In this document: one piece after another, positions 63,723-64,000 of the stretch
How positions within the stretch are numbered: the first letter of the stretch is position 1
How the letters are laid out: every line of letters begins with the position of its first letter
Assembly: GCA_033675265.1 (NCBI GenBank)
Contig: JAUJYZ010001255.1
Coordinates: forward strand, 31,665 to 95,664
Direction of reading: 5' to 3'
Length of the DNA: 64,000 nucleotides
DNA from: Actinostola sp. cb2023
Taxonomy: Eukaryota; Cnidaria; Anthozoa; Actiniaria; Actinostolidae
The notes under the pieces: generated by a model
Databases searched by the model: none
Seen by the model: the letters and a program-made list of their open reading frames with translations, nothing else
Told to the model about the DNA's origin: nothing
Translations under genes and position numbers: made by a program

Positions 63723-64000
63723 TGGTTTTCATACAAATCTCGTTAGATTTTCCTTTGTAGTCATTTTCTTTTTGTCGATTTTCATCGAATTTTTGAGAAG
63801 TTCGATTTCATTTTCTCTCGTTCTCTTACGACAATTAGGTATTGTTTTAAATAATTTTATAATTATAATTTTTAAAATCCGGTAAAAAATAATGTATACG
63901 GTATATCGTTTTAGTGTTTGCAAAGGGCAACGTCATTTGTAATGCCTTTTATCCGTTGTAAATGACGTGTCGTTTTATCTTTGAAACTCTTAAATGATGA

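Larger units (their letters stand above)
58749..64000. other. Region 3' of gene 4
   Basis: About 5.2 kb of mostly foldback elements and simple repeats. One weak first-exon candidate lies at 60211-60255. No further family member is seen before the window ends. Confidence 0.4.

Overview
This is animal nuclear DNA. Genes are split by GT-AG introns, many exons are under 200 bp, and the noncoding DNA is AT-rich and full of foldback (MITE-like) elements, minisatellites and a LINE remnant. Conserved metazoan families are present (DCAF12, a RING-finger protein, a Ly6/uPAR three-finger protein, a receptor-type tyrosine-phosphatase-like protein). The repeat content and gene families fit a marine invertebrate, perhaps an anthozoan cnidarian or a sponge. 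Species and phylum cannot be fixed from the sequence alone.

Layout. (i) 1-5206, + strand: the 3' part of a DCAF12 gene, whose first long intron is swollen by GAT-type arrays and a LINE 3' end. (ii) 6080-6751, - strand: an intronless RING-finger gene, convergent with DCAF12. (iii) 9746-11330, - strand: a three-exon secreted Ly6/uPAR protein. (iv) 13706-58748, + strand: four related membrane-protein genes in tandem, called here genes 1-4. (v) 58.8-64 kb: mostly foldback elements, with one weak candidate first exon at 60211.

The tandem family is the main discovery. Each gene encodes a signal peptide, a roughly 105-residue ectodomain module next to the membrane, a transmembrane segment, a cytoplasmic tail and (as predicted) a tiny separate last coding exon. 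The module has two conserved cysteines and an apparent beta-alpha-beta-beta-alpha-beta order that resembles a SEA domain. Gene 1 (about 1197 aa) adds an N-terminal region that may hold further SEA-like units, a long Gly/Lys/Asp-rich tail with an eight-arginine stretch and paired YxxI tyrosines, and a C-terminal protein-tyrosine-phosphatase domain. That domain keeps the Cys but has lost the P-loop Arg, the WPD Pro and the Q-loop Gln, so it looks like a pseudophosphatase. Gene 2 (about 863 aa) has a Ser/Thr-rich mucin-type array of ~40-residue repeats before the module, like a transmembrane mucin. Genes 3 (256 aa) and 4 (241 aa) are minimal versions. Exon phases agree throughout except at two places: a G-run in gene 1 exon 2 and a 2-bp insertion in the gene 2 repeat array. 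Each is either a sequencing/assembly indel or a real lesion.

Between genes 3 and 4 lies a roughly 7-kb imperfect giant palindrome (about 48.63-55.64 kb). It contains nested insertions and a decayed ORF with one in-frame stop. More than twenty smaller foldback elements and about ten minisatellites fill introns and intergenic DNA. Long open frames inside these arrays are not genes.
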